NCBI RefSeq assembly: GCF_018476885.1
Contig: NZ_JAHCVJ010000002.1
Span: 372,001 to 436,000 of the forward strand
From: Geoanaerobacter pelophilus
GTDB lineage: Bacteria; Desulfobacterota; Desulfuromonadia; Geobacterales; DSM-12255
Direction: 5' to 3'
Length of the DNA stretch: 64,000 nucleotides
Shown here: one piece after another, positions 43,971-52,461 of the stretch
Layout of the letters: each line of letters opens with the position of its first letter
How positions within the stretch are numbered: the stretch's first letter is position 1
Translations under genes and position numbers: made by a program
The notes under the pieces: generated by a model
Told to the model about the DNA's origin: nothing
What the model saw: only the letters and a program-made list of their open reading frames with translations
The model's database searches: none

Positions 43971-45959
43971 ATGCCTCATGCAAAAAAACTAACATTACCA
44001 AAAGTTCGCAATGTCAAACTGAACCGGTTCTCGCTTTATTCTCTTCAACCAAACATTGATATTTCATTTCCAGATGGGGTGTTTTGTTTGGCTGGAGCCA
44101 ATGGATTGGGTAAGTCAACGTTCTTGGCTGCCTTGAACTTCGGCATTACTGGCATAGTGCCAACGCCCCATCGTGAATTCAAATCGGTGGATGAGTATTA
44201 CAAGCTTGGCATCAATTTCAGCAAAGACTTTTTTACAGGCAGAATAGCTGAGAATGATAGAGATGTGACAGAAATCTGTGTGACCCTGCAAGTAGGTCAA
44301 TCATTTTTCCATGTAACTCGGGGCATATTTGAGCCGAGTGAATTAAGAGCATATTTCACAACGGATGCAGATGGTACGGTAGAGTATGACGGTGCCGGGA
44401 AATCCGGAACAGAGCTGCATGACCAATTCCAGAGAGACATGACAAAAGCTGTCGGCTTAGAGTCCTTTTCCCAATTTGTTTTCTTACAGCATTTTGTCTT
44501 TACGTTCGATGAAAGCCGTCATCTTCTATTATGGGATGATAAGGTTCTTAACCAAGTCTTGTATATGTGCATCGGTTCTGATTACCAAAAGGCCCAGGAA
44601 GCTGACAAATTGCGTCGTGAAGCCGAACGTGCAGCCTCAAGAGCAAGAAACCTGAATTATCAAGCCTCCAATGTCAGGAGCAGGATAGAGTCGCTAATCC
44701 AGGCCACATCAAGTTCACAAGATAAATTGACCGATGTTGACCTGAACAAGCTTGAACTTTACCATCAATCTCTCACCAATGAAGTGGACAGCTTAAGGAA
44801 AGAAGCTGAATCAAAGAAAAAACAATTGGACGACACCACGTTGATGTGGATGGAGCTGAGTTCGCAATTATCTACCTTGCAAAATGATTATACGAATATG
44901 TTCTCCAGGCGCTTGCTTGGCAGCCAAAACATCAAGTCAAATCCAATAATCACCTCATCACTGAATGACAATAGATGCGCTGTATGTGGTACCGAACACG
45001 AGGATTCGATAGGCCGAATACTGACCAAAATAAATTCCAGCCATTGCCCGCTTTGTGAATCATCGTTGGAGAATGTTGCCAACCATACAGACTATCTCAA
45101 AGAGCTACAAGGCATAGATGCAAGCATACAGACAATAAAAACCAAACTAAGCGATATCGTCAAAGGTAAAGAACGCATCTCATCCGAATTGCTGATATCA
45201 ACCAATAAACTTGAAACAAAAGAAAAAGAACTTACCGACTTCGAAAAAGCAAACGAACAATTCGTATTGAACAACAAGTCGAAGTATTCTGGCATAGAAT
45301 CAGCTCTGAGTAAGTTAAACGATGAAATGGCCGAGCTAATCAGCCAAAAAGACAAGGAATATGCAAAACGTGACGAAAAATCCAAGGCCCTCCTGAAGCT
45401 CCAAAAGGAACTTCAGCAAGCTTACATCGCTGCCGAGTCTCAGTTTGTCCCTCTGTTCGGAGAACTTGCATCGTTGTTCCTCGGCATTGAGCTTGAAATC
45501 AGGATGAATGTCAGTTCATCCATAGCTTCTCCAAACCTGTCACTTATGCTGGAAATGCGGGGGTCAGCACGCAGAGAAGAGTACCAATTGTCTGAAAGCC
45601 AAAGGTTCTTTCTCGACATTGCCCTTAGAATGGCAATCGCAAGATATGTATCAAGTCCAGGGGGCGAAGCTTGTCTATTTATAGACACGCCTGAAGGTTC
45701 TTTGGATATCGCATATGAAAGTAGAGCCGGGCAAATGATAGCACTATTTGCAAGCACTAGACACAATGTGCTGATGACTGCAAATATCAACAGTTCACAG
45801 CTCCTTCTTCGATTGGCCGGTGATTGCAGAAGAGACAAGATGGTTCTTCACAAGATGACGACATGGACAGAGCTATCCGATGTTCAGCTGTCTGAAGAGA
45901 GATTATTCAATAAAGCCTACGATGAAATAGAAAAGGCATTGGATGGCCTCAATGCCTAA
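43971..45959 (+). CDS. Rad50/SMC-like ABC ATPase with four-cysteine motif
   Basis: The 662-residue protein is an SMC-type ATPase: Walker A GANGLGKST (42-50), long coiled coils (about 205-310 and 370-490), ABC signature LSESQRFF (540-547) and Walker B CLFIDTPEGSLD (568-579). Between the coils are two CxxC pairs (C336/C339 and C359/C362) at the place of the Rad50 zinc hook, but with four cysteines per chain. Base composition is much AT-richer than the flanks. It starts a four-gene operon (17-bp overlap with the next gene). Such ATPases act as DNA-end or foreign-DNA sensors in Lamassu/ABC-3C conflict systems. Confidence 0.88.
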   Translation: MPHAKKLTLPKVRNVKLNRFSLYSLQPNIDISFPDGVFCLAGANGLGKSTFLAALNFGITGIVPTPHREFKSVDEYYKLGINFSKDFFTGRIAENDRDVTEICVTLQVGQSFFHVTRGIFEPSELRAYFTTDADGTVEYDGAGKSGTELHDQFQRDMTKAVGLESFSQFVFLQHFVFTFDESRHLLLWDDKVLNQVLYMCIGSDYQKAQEADKLRREAERAASRARNLNYQASNVRSRIESLIQATSSSQDKLTDVDLNKLELYHQSLTNEVDSLRKEAESKKKQLDDTTLMWMELSSQLSTLQNDYTNMFSRRLLGSQNIKSNPIITSSLNDNRCAVCGTEHEDSIGRILTKINSSHCPLCESSLENVANHTDYLKELQGIDASIQTIKTKLSDIVKGKERISSELLISTNKLETKEKELTDFEKANEQFVLNNKSKYSGIESALSKLNDEMAELISQKDKEYAKRDEKSKALLKLQKELQQAYIAAESQFVPLFGELASLFLGIELEIRMNVSSSIASPNLSLMLEMRGSARREEYQLSESQRFFLDIALRMAIARYVSSPGGEACLFIDTPEGSLDIAYESRAGQMIALFASTRHNVLMTANINSSQLLLRLAGDCRRDKMVLHKMTTWTELSDVQLSEERLFNKAYDEIEKALDGLNA

Positions 45960-46536
45960 TCCTTCATCGTATTTTGACGTTTTGTCAATCACCTCCAAGC
46001 TATCCAATAGCATGCAGAAGGTAAGCATTGCCGAGATTCATCTATTCTCGTATCTATCTTGCCTGCTGTGGTTATACAAGAAACAGCCAGTTGCCTTCTG
46101 GGGGTATCCATTTGCTGCCACACCGCAAGGTCATCCCTATAGCGCGGATTTGGATGAATCGATAAAGTATCTGCTGCGAAATGGAACGGTCGCAATCAGC
46201 GATGACAAGCACATCATTGTTACCCCCAGCGGCGAGACTGAATTTTCAGAATTATTGAAAATGACGATGTTTACCGAGCGGGAGCCGTATCTTGAAGGTG
46301 CTTGTTCTTGTGTACTTGCGATGCCAATAGGCATGATACGCAACGGAATAATGAACGAACCTGAGATTAACAATTCGATTGCGCTGGCCCAAAAGCGCAT
46401 GTTGCTGACGACCGATGGCGTGGATATGTTGTACGAACAGTTTGATGTCTTAAGCAAGGCAATAGGTGTGGCTGTTGACGATTTAATGATACCGTCTGTG
46501 GTTTGGGTCACCTACCTGTCGGGAATTCAGAACTAG
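45943..46536 (+). CDS. Small winged-helix-like middle component
   Basis: This 197-residue protein overlaps the ATPase gene by 17 bp; an internal ATG at 45952 is an alternative start. I do not recognise a family by name. Residues about 65-105 (LDESIKYLLRNGTVAI, then IIVTPSGETEFSELL) look like a winged helix with a beta wing. Position and size fit the 'middle component' of ABC-three-component systems or LmuC of Lamassu, both of which pair with an SMC-like ATPase. That assignment is inference from context. Confidence 0.7.
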   Translation: MASMPNPSSYFDVLSITSKLSNSMQKVSIAEIHLFSYLSCLLWLYKKQPVAFWGYPFAATPQGHPYSADLDESIKYLLRNGTVAISDDKHIIVTPSGETEFSELLKMTMFTEREPYLEGACSCVLAMPIGMIRNGIMNEPEINNSIALAQKRMLLTTDGVDMLYEQFDVLSKAIGVAVDDLMIPSVVWVTYLSGIQN

Positions 46537-46554
46537 CTCGACGTGGATATTTAA

Positions 46555-47619
46555 ATGCGAATCGATATCGACAAACTTAATCAAATTGTCGAAACAATGT
46601 ATGTCGCAGTTGTTTCGAGAGCCTTCGGTTCTGATGGGACTCTAGCTCTCAGGCACCTGCTTTCCATGATAAAGACCGTATATGTCCATGTTGACCCTGA
46701 GTTAACACAAGGGACTCTTGTAATATTCAAACCTATCGCGGATGGCAATTTAATCGACAGATACGGCCAGCCAACAATTTTCCGTGACTTAACCAATCTG
46801 TGCCAAGCATACGACATGAATAATGGGAATTGTAGCTTAATGGTTCAAGATGGAAATGGTGATTATTGGCTTTGGAATGATGTCGCCGTTGATTGTGCCG
46901 AGTTGTCAGCGGTTGGAATAGTTTACCAATATGCCCATCGTAACGAGTCCTTCGTGGTGCAAGGCGCTGACACACCAGTAATCAACCCATGTCCTACCTT
47001 CGCCAGTGTTTTCGCGATACCCACATTCGGGGAGCTTTCAGACGCTTTAGAAAATTACAGCGCCCGAGCCATCCGATTCTCATCATGCCCGATATTTTCC
47101 GAATGTTGGCATTCCGGGCCGAGAAGCGACAGACTCTTCTTCAAGCCAGGTCCTGAAGAAACGATGAGAAATTCATTGACCTACTACTTAAAAACCGTCC
47201 TGCCGGATGCCGAGGTAAGACCGGAACAGGTGGTTGATGACAGCCACCCTGTCGATATCAAAGTAACATGGATGTTAACGTCTAAGCTGGCCTTGATTGA
47301 AATAAAGTGGTTAGGCAAGTCGTTGAACGATGAAGGTAACTTCGTCACTTATACTGATGCTCGCGCACGAGAAGGTGCCCAGCAATTGAATGATTATCTC
47401 GACGGGAACCAACAACAAGCCCCGGTTCATACGACCATGGGTTATCTCGTCGTGATTGACGGCAGGCGTTATGGTCTCAACACCGCATCCACCTCAGTTA
47501 ACGCTGCGAACGGTGCGCATTATAGAAATCAAGAAATTGCCTATGCCCCTGAATTTCACACGATTAGGCCTGATTTTGCGAGACCAATTAGAATGTTTGC
47601 GGAGCCTATATGCCGTTGA
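46555..47619 (+). CDS. Putative PD-(D/E)XK-type endonuclease
   Basis: The 354-residue protein carries a plausible restriction-endonuclease core: a helix with E201/E202 (PGPEETMRNSLTYYL), D234 in HPVDIKVTW and E249-I-K251 in LALIEIKWLG, i.e. D-x14-ExK with hydrophobic strands on each side. The N-terminal 190 residues are of unknown fold and may recognise a partner or DNA. It begins 18 nt after the middle component and overlaps the methyltransferase gene by 10 bp. It is the likely DNA-cutting effector of the cassette. Confidence 0.7.
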   Translation: MRIDIDKLNQIVETMYVAVVSRAFGSDGTLALRHLLSMIKTVYVHVDPELTQGTLVIFKPIADGNLIDRYGQPTIFRDLTNLCQAYDMNNGNCSLMVQDGNGDYWLWNDVAVDCAELSAVGIVYQYAHRNESFVVQGADTPVINPCPTFASVFAIPTFGELSDALENYSARAIRFSSCPIFSECWHSGPRSDRLFFKPGPEETMRNSLTYYLKTVLPDAEVRPEQVVDDSHPVDIKVTWMLTSKLALIEIKWLGKSLNDEGNFVTYTDARAREGAQQLNDYLDGNQQQAPVHTTMGYLVVIDGRRYGLNTASTSVNAANGAHYRNQEIAYAPEFHTIRPDFARPIRMFAEPICR

Positions 47620-48914
47620 ATGCGATGTCATTTGTACCAAATCAAGTCAGTCTGAGTGCGCTTGATAATACTGATATGCCAAGGCATAGATGGTATCATT
47701 TCAAAGAAGCATTCTCACCGAACCTGGTTAATTATGCTTTAGAAGATGCCCAATGTGATAAATCAAAAGACCTCATCGTTGACCCGTTCAGTGGAAGTGG
47801 CACAGTTGCGGTTACATCTACTTTGAATGGTTATAAAGCCATTGGATTCGAAGTTAATCCATTTCTTGCCTTTGTGTCAGCCACAAAATTGACCCAATGT
47901 AAACCGGACACCATCAGTAAACAGCTCCGCACCATTATTGCCAATATACGGCGCGGTGAAGTCTCTCCGCTTGAGCATTTTTCTACCTTTTCGGAAACCA
48001 GCAACGCAGAAAAGTGGTTGTTCAACAAACAGGTATTACGAGCTTTCGAAGGCGGGTGGCTTTCGACGGGCAACATGTATAAACCGGTTCGCGACTTAGC
48101 ACGGCTTTGCCTGATTGGTGCCGCAATGGATGTCTGTAATGCGACTAAGGACGGGAAGTGCCTTAGATATCGTAAGGATTGGCAAGAACGCTCCTTTGGG
48201 GTCTCAGACTTCGTTGATGCCTTTGAAAAGAGGATACAAGAAGTTATCCATGATATTGAAATATGTCCTATCGACAAGGATATCGAATCATCGATAAAAA
48301 TCGGTGATTCACGGAAAATGACTTCTGGTATTTTCCAAAAGCAAAAGTTTAAACTCTGCGTAATGTCCCCGCCTTATCTCAACTCTTTTGACTACACTGA
48401 TGTATATCGGCCGGAATTGTTTTTAGGCCGTTTCGTGTTGAACAATGAACAGCTGCAGATACTACGTCATAATACCCTGCGTTCCCATGTCCAGGTAAAA
48501 TGGGCTGAACCGCACGAGGAGTATTTTGGCAGGCATTTTTTCGAAAGTTTTCAAGAACTGAACGCGAGAAAAGGAAGTCTTTGGAATAATCGTATACCTT
48601 CAATGGTACAAGCCTATTTCGAAGACATGAAGAAAATCCTCGTAAATTTAAAGTTGATGGCAAAAAAGGACGCTAGCGTATGGATTGTCGTCTCTACATC
48701 CGCATACGCTGGTGTTGAACTGCCTGTAGATTTGATAATAGCTGATATAGCTACTCAGGTAGGATGGTTCTTAAGAGACATCAAGGTAATCCGTTACTTG
48801 AAACGGGTATCCTGTCAGCAATGGGATGAGCTTTCCAAAAGAAAAGAACAGAGACCACACTTGCGAGAAAGCATTATAATCTTGGACACGAACCCCAAAA
48901 AGATGCATATATAG
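47610..48914 (+). CDS. DNA methyltransferase (N4-C/N6-A class)
   Basis: The 434-residue protein shows an N-terminal motif-X-like stretch (RHRWYHFKEAFSPNLVNYAL), the AdoMet-binding motif I DPFSGSGT (58-65) followed by GFEVNPFLAF, and the catalytic motif IV SPPYLNSFDYTD (253-264). The I-then-IV order and SPPY tetrad place it with amino-methyltransferases that modify adenine N6 or cytosine N4. It ends the four-gene operon. Most likely it protects host DNA from the nuclease encoded just upstream. The recognition sequence is unknown. Confidence 0.88.
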   Translation: MPLNAMSFVPNQVSLSALDNTDMPRHRWYHFKEAFSPNLVNYALEDAQCDKSKDLIVDPFSGSGTVAVTSTLNGYKAIGFEVNPFLAFVSATKLTQCKPDTISKQLRTIIANIRRGEVSPLEHFSTFSETSNAEKWLFNKQVLRAFEGGWLSTGNMYKPVRDLARLCLIGAAMDVCNATKDGKCLRYRKDWQERSFGVSDFVDAFEKRIQEVIHDIEICPIDKDIESSIKIGDSRKMTSGIFQKQKFKLCVMSPPYLNSFDYTDVYRPELFLGRFVLNNEQLQILRHNTLRSHVQVKWAEPHEEYFGRHFFESFQELNARKGSLWNNRIPSMVQAYFEDMKKILVNLKLMAKKDASVWIVVSTSAYAGVELPVDLIIADIATQVGWFLRDIKVIRYLKRVSCQQWDELSKRKEQRPHLRESIIILDTNPKKMHI

Positions 48915-48938
48915 CCGTCTCTGTTATTAAATAGAAGA

Positions 48939-48993
48939 GTTCCGGGGGCACCATTCTTAATTCAAAAGGCGGCCAAGCGGCCGCCTTTGCTGT
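48939..48993. repeat. Hairpin-family repeat copy
   Basis: Leader GTTCCGGGGGCACC then TTCTTAATTC, followed by a perfect stem AAAGGCGGCC / GGCCGCCTTT (48965-48988, loop AAGC) and tail GCTGTA. It lies between the convergent methyltransferase and AAA_14 ATPase genes and probably terminates both. Confidence 0.75.
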
Positions 48994-48995
48994 AT

Positions 48996-50444
48996 CTATG
49001 CCTCCAGCCCCTGCAGGTCATCCAACTCCGAACGCCCGAGCCAGTAGCAGGCTAACGGTGCCGGTATTTTAAGTGCCCGCGCCTGCTCACCTCCTGGCAG
49101 CTGCAGCACTCCGAAATCGGCGGCATCCTTGGTAATCACATACCCCCGGTTGACCTTGCGCTCTTGACAGAACTGGATCAGCCCCTTCAGCTCGGTAATT
49201 TCGACGTTCTTCCCACGGTACTTCACCTCGAAGGGGACCAGCCGCTTGCCAGTATCGGCAATAATGTCAACCTCCTGATCCTTCTTCCCCCGCCAGTAGG
49301 AGAACGCCATGCTCCGTTGGTAGTAGCGGCTGAAGACATGCTTGAAGAAAGCGGTTTCCACTGCTTGGCCGAGTTGAACGGTATCCTCGAGCAGTTCTTT
49401 TCCCTTGAGCATGACACCCGGTGCGATGGCGGCATCAGCCAGGTAGACTTTGACCCGGCCACGCAGGATCTCCTTGCCGTAACCGAATGGGCGCAAACGA
49501 TAGATCAGGTGAGTTGCTTCCAGAAGGTCGATGAAGTTGTTAGCTGTTGCCTTCTTGACCTCCAGGTTGCCGCAAAGCGCCTGGATGTCCAGCAGCCCGC
49601 CATCGTGCAGACAGAGATAAAGAAAGGTCTGCTCTAGCTCAAGTACCCGTCTGACGCCGAACAGTGCGGTCATATCCCGTTTGAGCACCTTATCGACAAT
49701 ATCTTCACGCAAAAGCTTCTGTGCCATAGAGATACTACTGACCAGTGAGCTCTGGGGAAAACCGCCCCGCAGTAGATACTCATGGAACAAACCGGTGAGC
49801 GGCCTGGCTTCTTCGCCAATGCGGGCGAACCAGTTTGCGGGCCTGTCGAATAGTTCAATCAGGGAAGAAACTGCCGGAAGTTCGGGAATCGGATCCTGGC
49901 GGATTTGCAGGTATTCGTAAAAGGAGAGGGTTGCCAGCCGGACAGTGTGCCAACGGCCCACACCGGATTCGAGGTGCTCGGTTTCCAGCGGCGTGGCAGA
50001 ACCGGTAACTGCAATGCGCCGACGCTTCTCGAAGTCAACCTGATGTTTGAGCCAAACCTGCCAGTCCTTGGTCGCCTGGATTTCGTCGAGAAAGAGGTAT
50101 TCGATCCCGTCGCGACCCGGCTCGAACTCGCGCCAGAGCTGCAGTAACCCGTCCAGGCCAATCAACTTGAGCAGCGGATGATCGAATGTTGCGTAGAGGA
50201 TATTGGTTGGTGGAACGCCCTGTTGGATAAGCTGGTCGATTGACTGGAGGAACAGGGTGGTTTTACCTATTTGCCGGGCTCCCGAAAGGAGTAGTGCGCG
50301 GCCTGCGGGAGGTGCCTGCATCCAATCGCTGATTTCCTTGAACGCTGCCCGGCGCCAAGGAGGGAGATCGGCAAAACGCCCACCGGACCACCACGGATTG
50401 TATCGACGCAGGACGGCAATAAGCTCGGCAGTTGAAGCAATCAT
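48996..50444 (-). CDS. AAA_14 / DUF4143 ATPase
   Basis: This 482-residue protein has Walker A SGARQIGKTT (54-63), Walker B region YLFLDEIQATKDW, sensor region AVTGSATPLE, and the C-terminal DUF4143 domain with a PD-(D/E)XK-like core (DIIADTGKRLVPFEVKYRG). This family of stand-alone ATPases is very common in accessory DNA of bacteria and archaea; its role is unsettled. The promoter upstream contains a 24-bp palindrome, suggesting tight control. Confidence 0.9.
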   Translation of the reverse strand: MIASTAELIAVLRRYNPWWSGGRFADLPPWRRAAFKEISDWMQAPPAGRALLLSGARQIGKTTLFLQSIDQLIQQGVPPTNILYATFDHPLLKLIGLDGLLQLWREFEPGRDGIEYLFLDEIQATKDWQVWLKHQVDFEKRRRIAVTGSATPLETEHLESGVGRWHTVRLATLSFYEYLQIRQDPIPELPAVSSLIELFDRPANWFARIGEEARPLTGLFHEYLLRGGFPQSSLVSSISMAQKLLREDIVDKVLKRDMTALFGVRRVLELEQTFLYLCLHDGGLLDIQALCGNLEVKKATANNFIDLLEATHLIYRLRPFGYGKEILRGRVKVYLADAAIAPGVMLKGKELLEDTVQLGQAVETAFFKHVFSRYYQRSMAFSYWRGKKDQEVDIIADTGKRLVPFEVKYRGKNVEITELKGLIQFCQERKVNRGYVITKDAADFGVLQLPGGEQARALKIPAPLACYWLGRSELDDLQGLEA

Positions 50445-50468
50445 TGCTATACTCCTTAGTGCTCCTAT

Positions 50469-50505
50469 TTAAGGCAAGTATACTAGCCTTAATTTAGAGT
50501 TTCAA
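50469..50505 (-). promoter_or_regulatory. Promoter with palindromic operator (AAA_14 gene)
   Basis: On the minus strand TTGAAA (50505-50500) and TATACT (50482-50477) are 17 bp apart. A 24-bp palindrome (50469-50492, arms TTAAGGC and GCCTTAA around AGTATACT, one mismatched pair) covers the -10 and part of the spacer. Confidence 0.65.
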
Positions 50506-50537
50506 GTTGAATTATGTCATTTACGTGCGGGTTTGGG

Positions 50538-50562
50538 AAAACTGGGGACATCCATTATTTAT
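50538..50562 (+). repeat. Degenerate TTCCGGGGACACC-type motif
   Basis: AAAACTGGGGACATCC followed by ATTATTTAT resembles the leader of the hairpin-family repeat, but no hairpin follows. Confidence 0.4.
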
Positions 50563-50593
50563 GCAGGAGTGCATTGCTGAAATTACGAGGCAT

Positions 50594-50620
50594 AATTTGG
50601 GGGACACCAGACCTATTTAC
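50594..50620 (+). repeat. Degenerate TTCCGGGGACACC-type motif
   Basis: AATTTGGGGGACACCAG followed by ACCTATTTAC is a second partial copy, 30 bp after the previous one, also without the hairpin. Confidence 0.4.
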
Positions 50621-50693
50621 AAGCTTCCGGCGCTTCATGTCCTCGACTAAAGCAGCCGCTTGCCTTTCTGTTATTTGCCGCTACCCTTTGACT

Positions 50694-51149
50694 ATGGCTG
50701 GTACTTACCTTAACCATTATGCTGGCACATTCTTTCGCGCCTTCCAGAAACTTACTACTCTCACATTGGTGGTTCTGATGGCCTCGACCGTTATGGCAGT
50801 TCCGGAACCACCCCTCCCCTCTTGCCCGGCGTCGCCCAACTGCGTCTCCAGCCAGGCAACGGACAGCCATTTCATCGCACCGCTTGCCCTCACCGGCCCG
50901 CCCGAGGCTGTCATGGCCCGGCTGAAGGAGATCCTGGGGCAACGGACCGACACCAAGATCATTGCCGCGGACAGCACAACCATTCGGGTCGAGTTCAGGA
51001 CCTTCCTCGGTTTTGTCGATGACGGTCTGTTCATCCTCGATGGCCCCAACAGCCTGATACACTGGCGTTCCGCCGCCCGCACCGGTTATTGGGACCTTGG
51101 CAAAAACCGCCGCAGACTTGAGGAGATTCGTCAGCAGTTTCAGCGTTAG
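50694..51149 (+). CDS. DUF1499 protein with signal peptide
   Basis: The conserved start of the family domain is CPASPNCVSSQATD, followed by an alpha/beta region (FRTFLGFVDDGLFIL, IHWRSAARTGYWDLGKNRRRLEEI). The ATG at 50694 gives a 151-residue product with a probable signal (KLTTLTLVVLMASTVMA); the frame is open further upstream, but that stretch contains repeat remnants. DUF1499 proteins are exported or periplasmic with no established function. Confidence 0.75.
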   Translation: MAGTYLNHYAGTFFRAFQKLTTLTLVVLMASTVMAVPEPPLPSCPASPNCVSSQATDSHFIAPLALTGPPEAVMARLKEILGQRTDTKIIAADSTTIRVEFRTFLGFVDDGLFILDGPNSLIHWRSAARTGYWDLGKNRRRLEEIRQQFQR

Positions 51150-51152
51150 CAC

Positions 51153-51212
51153 GGAATCCCGTAGACACCATACTAACTCACAAGGCGGCCAAGCGGCCGC
51201 CTTTGCTGTTTG
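51153..51212. repeat. Hairpin-family repeat copy
   Basis: Leader GGAATCCCGTAGACACC then ACTAACTCA, stem AAGGCGGCC / GGCCGCCTT (51182-51203, loop AAGC), tail TGCTGTTTG. It directly follows the DUF1499 stop codon. Confidence 0.75.
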
Positions 51213-51253
51213 TGCAAGATTATATTGCCAGTCACTATCACCTGTGGCACACT

Positions 51254-51273
51254 ATCAAGTACTTAATCAAGTA
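51254..51273 (+). promoter_or_regulatory. Direct-repeat operator of the Phd/RelE pair
   Basis: ATCAAGTA occurs at 51254-51261 and 51266-51273, 12 bp apart, just upstream of the antitoxin ribosome site (TAGGAGC). Such repeats are typical of autorepression by Phd-type antitoxins. Confidence 0.5.
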
Positions 51274-51290
51274 TCTTTAGGAGCACCTAT

Positions 51291-51554
51291 ATGAATACCA
51301 TCCCCGCCCAGGAGATAAAACGCCGCGGTATTGCTGCAGTGGACGACCTGATCGCCACGGGCGACGTCCATGTCATCCGCAACAACCGGCCCGAGTACGT
51401 GGTGTTATCCGAGGCTCGCTACCAAGAGCTGGTGGCCGAGGCGGAGGAAGCGTATGTGGCCCGGGTGAAGGCGTCGCTGGAGGATGTGCAGGCCGGCCGG
51501 GTAAAGCGGGGCAGTGCCGCTGACCTGATCAAAGAGCTGGGACTGAACGACTAG
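51291..51554 (+). CDS. Phd/YefM-family antitoxin
   Basis: The 87-residue protein starts with the Phd/YefM DNA-binding fold (IPAQEIKRRGIAAVDDLIA, VHVIRNNRPEYVVLSEARYQEL) and ends with a helical toxin-neutralising tail (EEAYVARVKASLEDVQAG...). TAGGAG precedes the ATG. It lies two bases before the toxin gene and would repress the operon and inhibit the toxin. Confidence 0.92.
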   Translation: MNTIPAQEIKRRGIAAVDDLIATGDVHVIRNNRPEYVVLSEARYQELVAEAEEAYVARVKASLEDVQAGRVKRGSAADLIKELGLND

Positions 51555-51556
51555 GC

Positions 51557-51832
51557 ATGTACGATCTTGTCTGGACAGCCGGTTTTACCCGCGCCGCGAA
51601 AAAGTTCGTTGACCGGCATCGCGATCTGCGCACCAAACTCGCCGCTACCCTGCGCGACCTGGAGAACGACCCGTTTCAGCCCGACCTGAGATATCACCAT
51701 CTAACCGGTAAACTGAAGGGAATCCAGGCGGTGAGCATCACCCACAGCTACCGGATCACCCTGACCGTTATGATCACCGACAAGGAGATCATCCTCCTCG
51801 ATATCGGCAGTCATGACGAAGTCCACCGCTAG
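51557..51832 (+). CDS. RelE/ParE-superfamily toxin
   Basis: This 91-residue basic protein has the RelE fold pattern: LVWTAGFTRAAKKFVDRHRDL helices, then strands with LRYHHLTGKLKGIQAVSITHSYRITL and a C-terminal EIILLDIGSHDEVHR. The HSYRI and SHDEV segments correspond to the catalytic-face strands of mRNA interferases of the YafQ/RelE group. It forms a type II toxin-antitoxin pair with the upstream gene. Confidence 0.92.
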   Translation: MYDLVWTAGFTRAAKKFVDRHRDLRTKLAATLRDLENDPFQPDLRYHHLTGKLKGIQAVSITHSYRITLTVMITDKEIILLDIGSHDEVHR

Positions 51833-51835
51833 TGA

Positions 51836-51892
51836 CCGCAGGGACCATACTTTAATGTAAAAGGCGGCCAAGCGGCCGCCTTTGCTGTTTAC
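51836..51892. repeat. Hairpin-family repeat copy
   Basis: Leader with GGGACCATACTTTAATG, stem AAAGGCGGCC / GGCCGCCTTT (51860-51883, loop AAGC), tail GCTGTTTAC. The tail supplies the stop codon of the gene converging from the right. Confidence 0.75.
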
Positions 51893-52461
51893 GCGCCCCC
51901 CTTTGGTTCAGGGCAGACGCAAGAATCAAAATCTTCATGCAAGCACTCTTTGCAGACCCCACCACTATAAAGCACGATACCGCGCCGTGCCGCTTCTATG
52001 GCAGCGATGTCGATCTTTTTCATCTGCATCATCGCCTCGAAGGCGCGCTTGGCAGCGGCAGGGTCGGGATCAGTTATCGCTTCAGTCAGGGCGATCGGAG
52101 TAATCTGCCACGACAGCCCCCATTTGTCCCGGCACCAGCCGCAGGAACTCTCTTCGCCACCATTGCCGACAATGGCGTTCCAGTAACGATCCGTTTCTTC
52201 CTGGTCAGCGGTTGCGACCTGAAACGAGAATGCCCAGTTGTGCTTGACCTCGGGACCGCCATTAAGCCCGAGGCAGGGAATGCCCATCACGGTAAACTCG
52301 ACCGTCAACACATCCCCTTTCTTTCCGGAGGGATAGTCCCCCGGTGCGAGGTGTACTGCGTCAACGGATGAATCAGGAAAGGTCTTGGCGTAAAACCGTG
52401 CCGCCTCCTCGGCGTCGCGGTCGTACCAAAGGCAAATTGTGTTCTTTGTATGCGTTGCCAT
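51889..52461 (-). CDS. PhnB/VOC-family protein (3-demethylubiquinone methyltransferase-like fold)
   Basis: From the ATG at 52461 (AAGGAG upstream) the protein has 190 residues. It matches the PhnB-type VOC fold (ICLWYDRDAEEAARFYAKTF, GGEESSCGWCRDKWGLSWQI, AAKRAFEAMMQMKKIDIAAIEAA). These small dimeric proteins have unclear activity. The last 30 residues add a Cys-rich tail (GVCKECLHEDFDSCVC) not usual for the family. The TAA stop lies in the tail of the neighbouring hairpin repeat. Confidence 0.85.
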   Translation of the reverse strand: MATHTKNTICLWYDRDAEEAARFYAKTFPDSSVDAVHLAPGDYPSGKKGDVLTVEFTVMGIPCLGLNGGPEVKHNWAFSFQVATADQEETDRYWNAIVGNGGEESSCGWCRDKWGLSWQITPIALTEAITDPDPAAAKRAFEAMMQMKKIDIAAIEAARRGIVLYSGGVCKECLHEDFDSCVCPEPKGGA

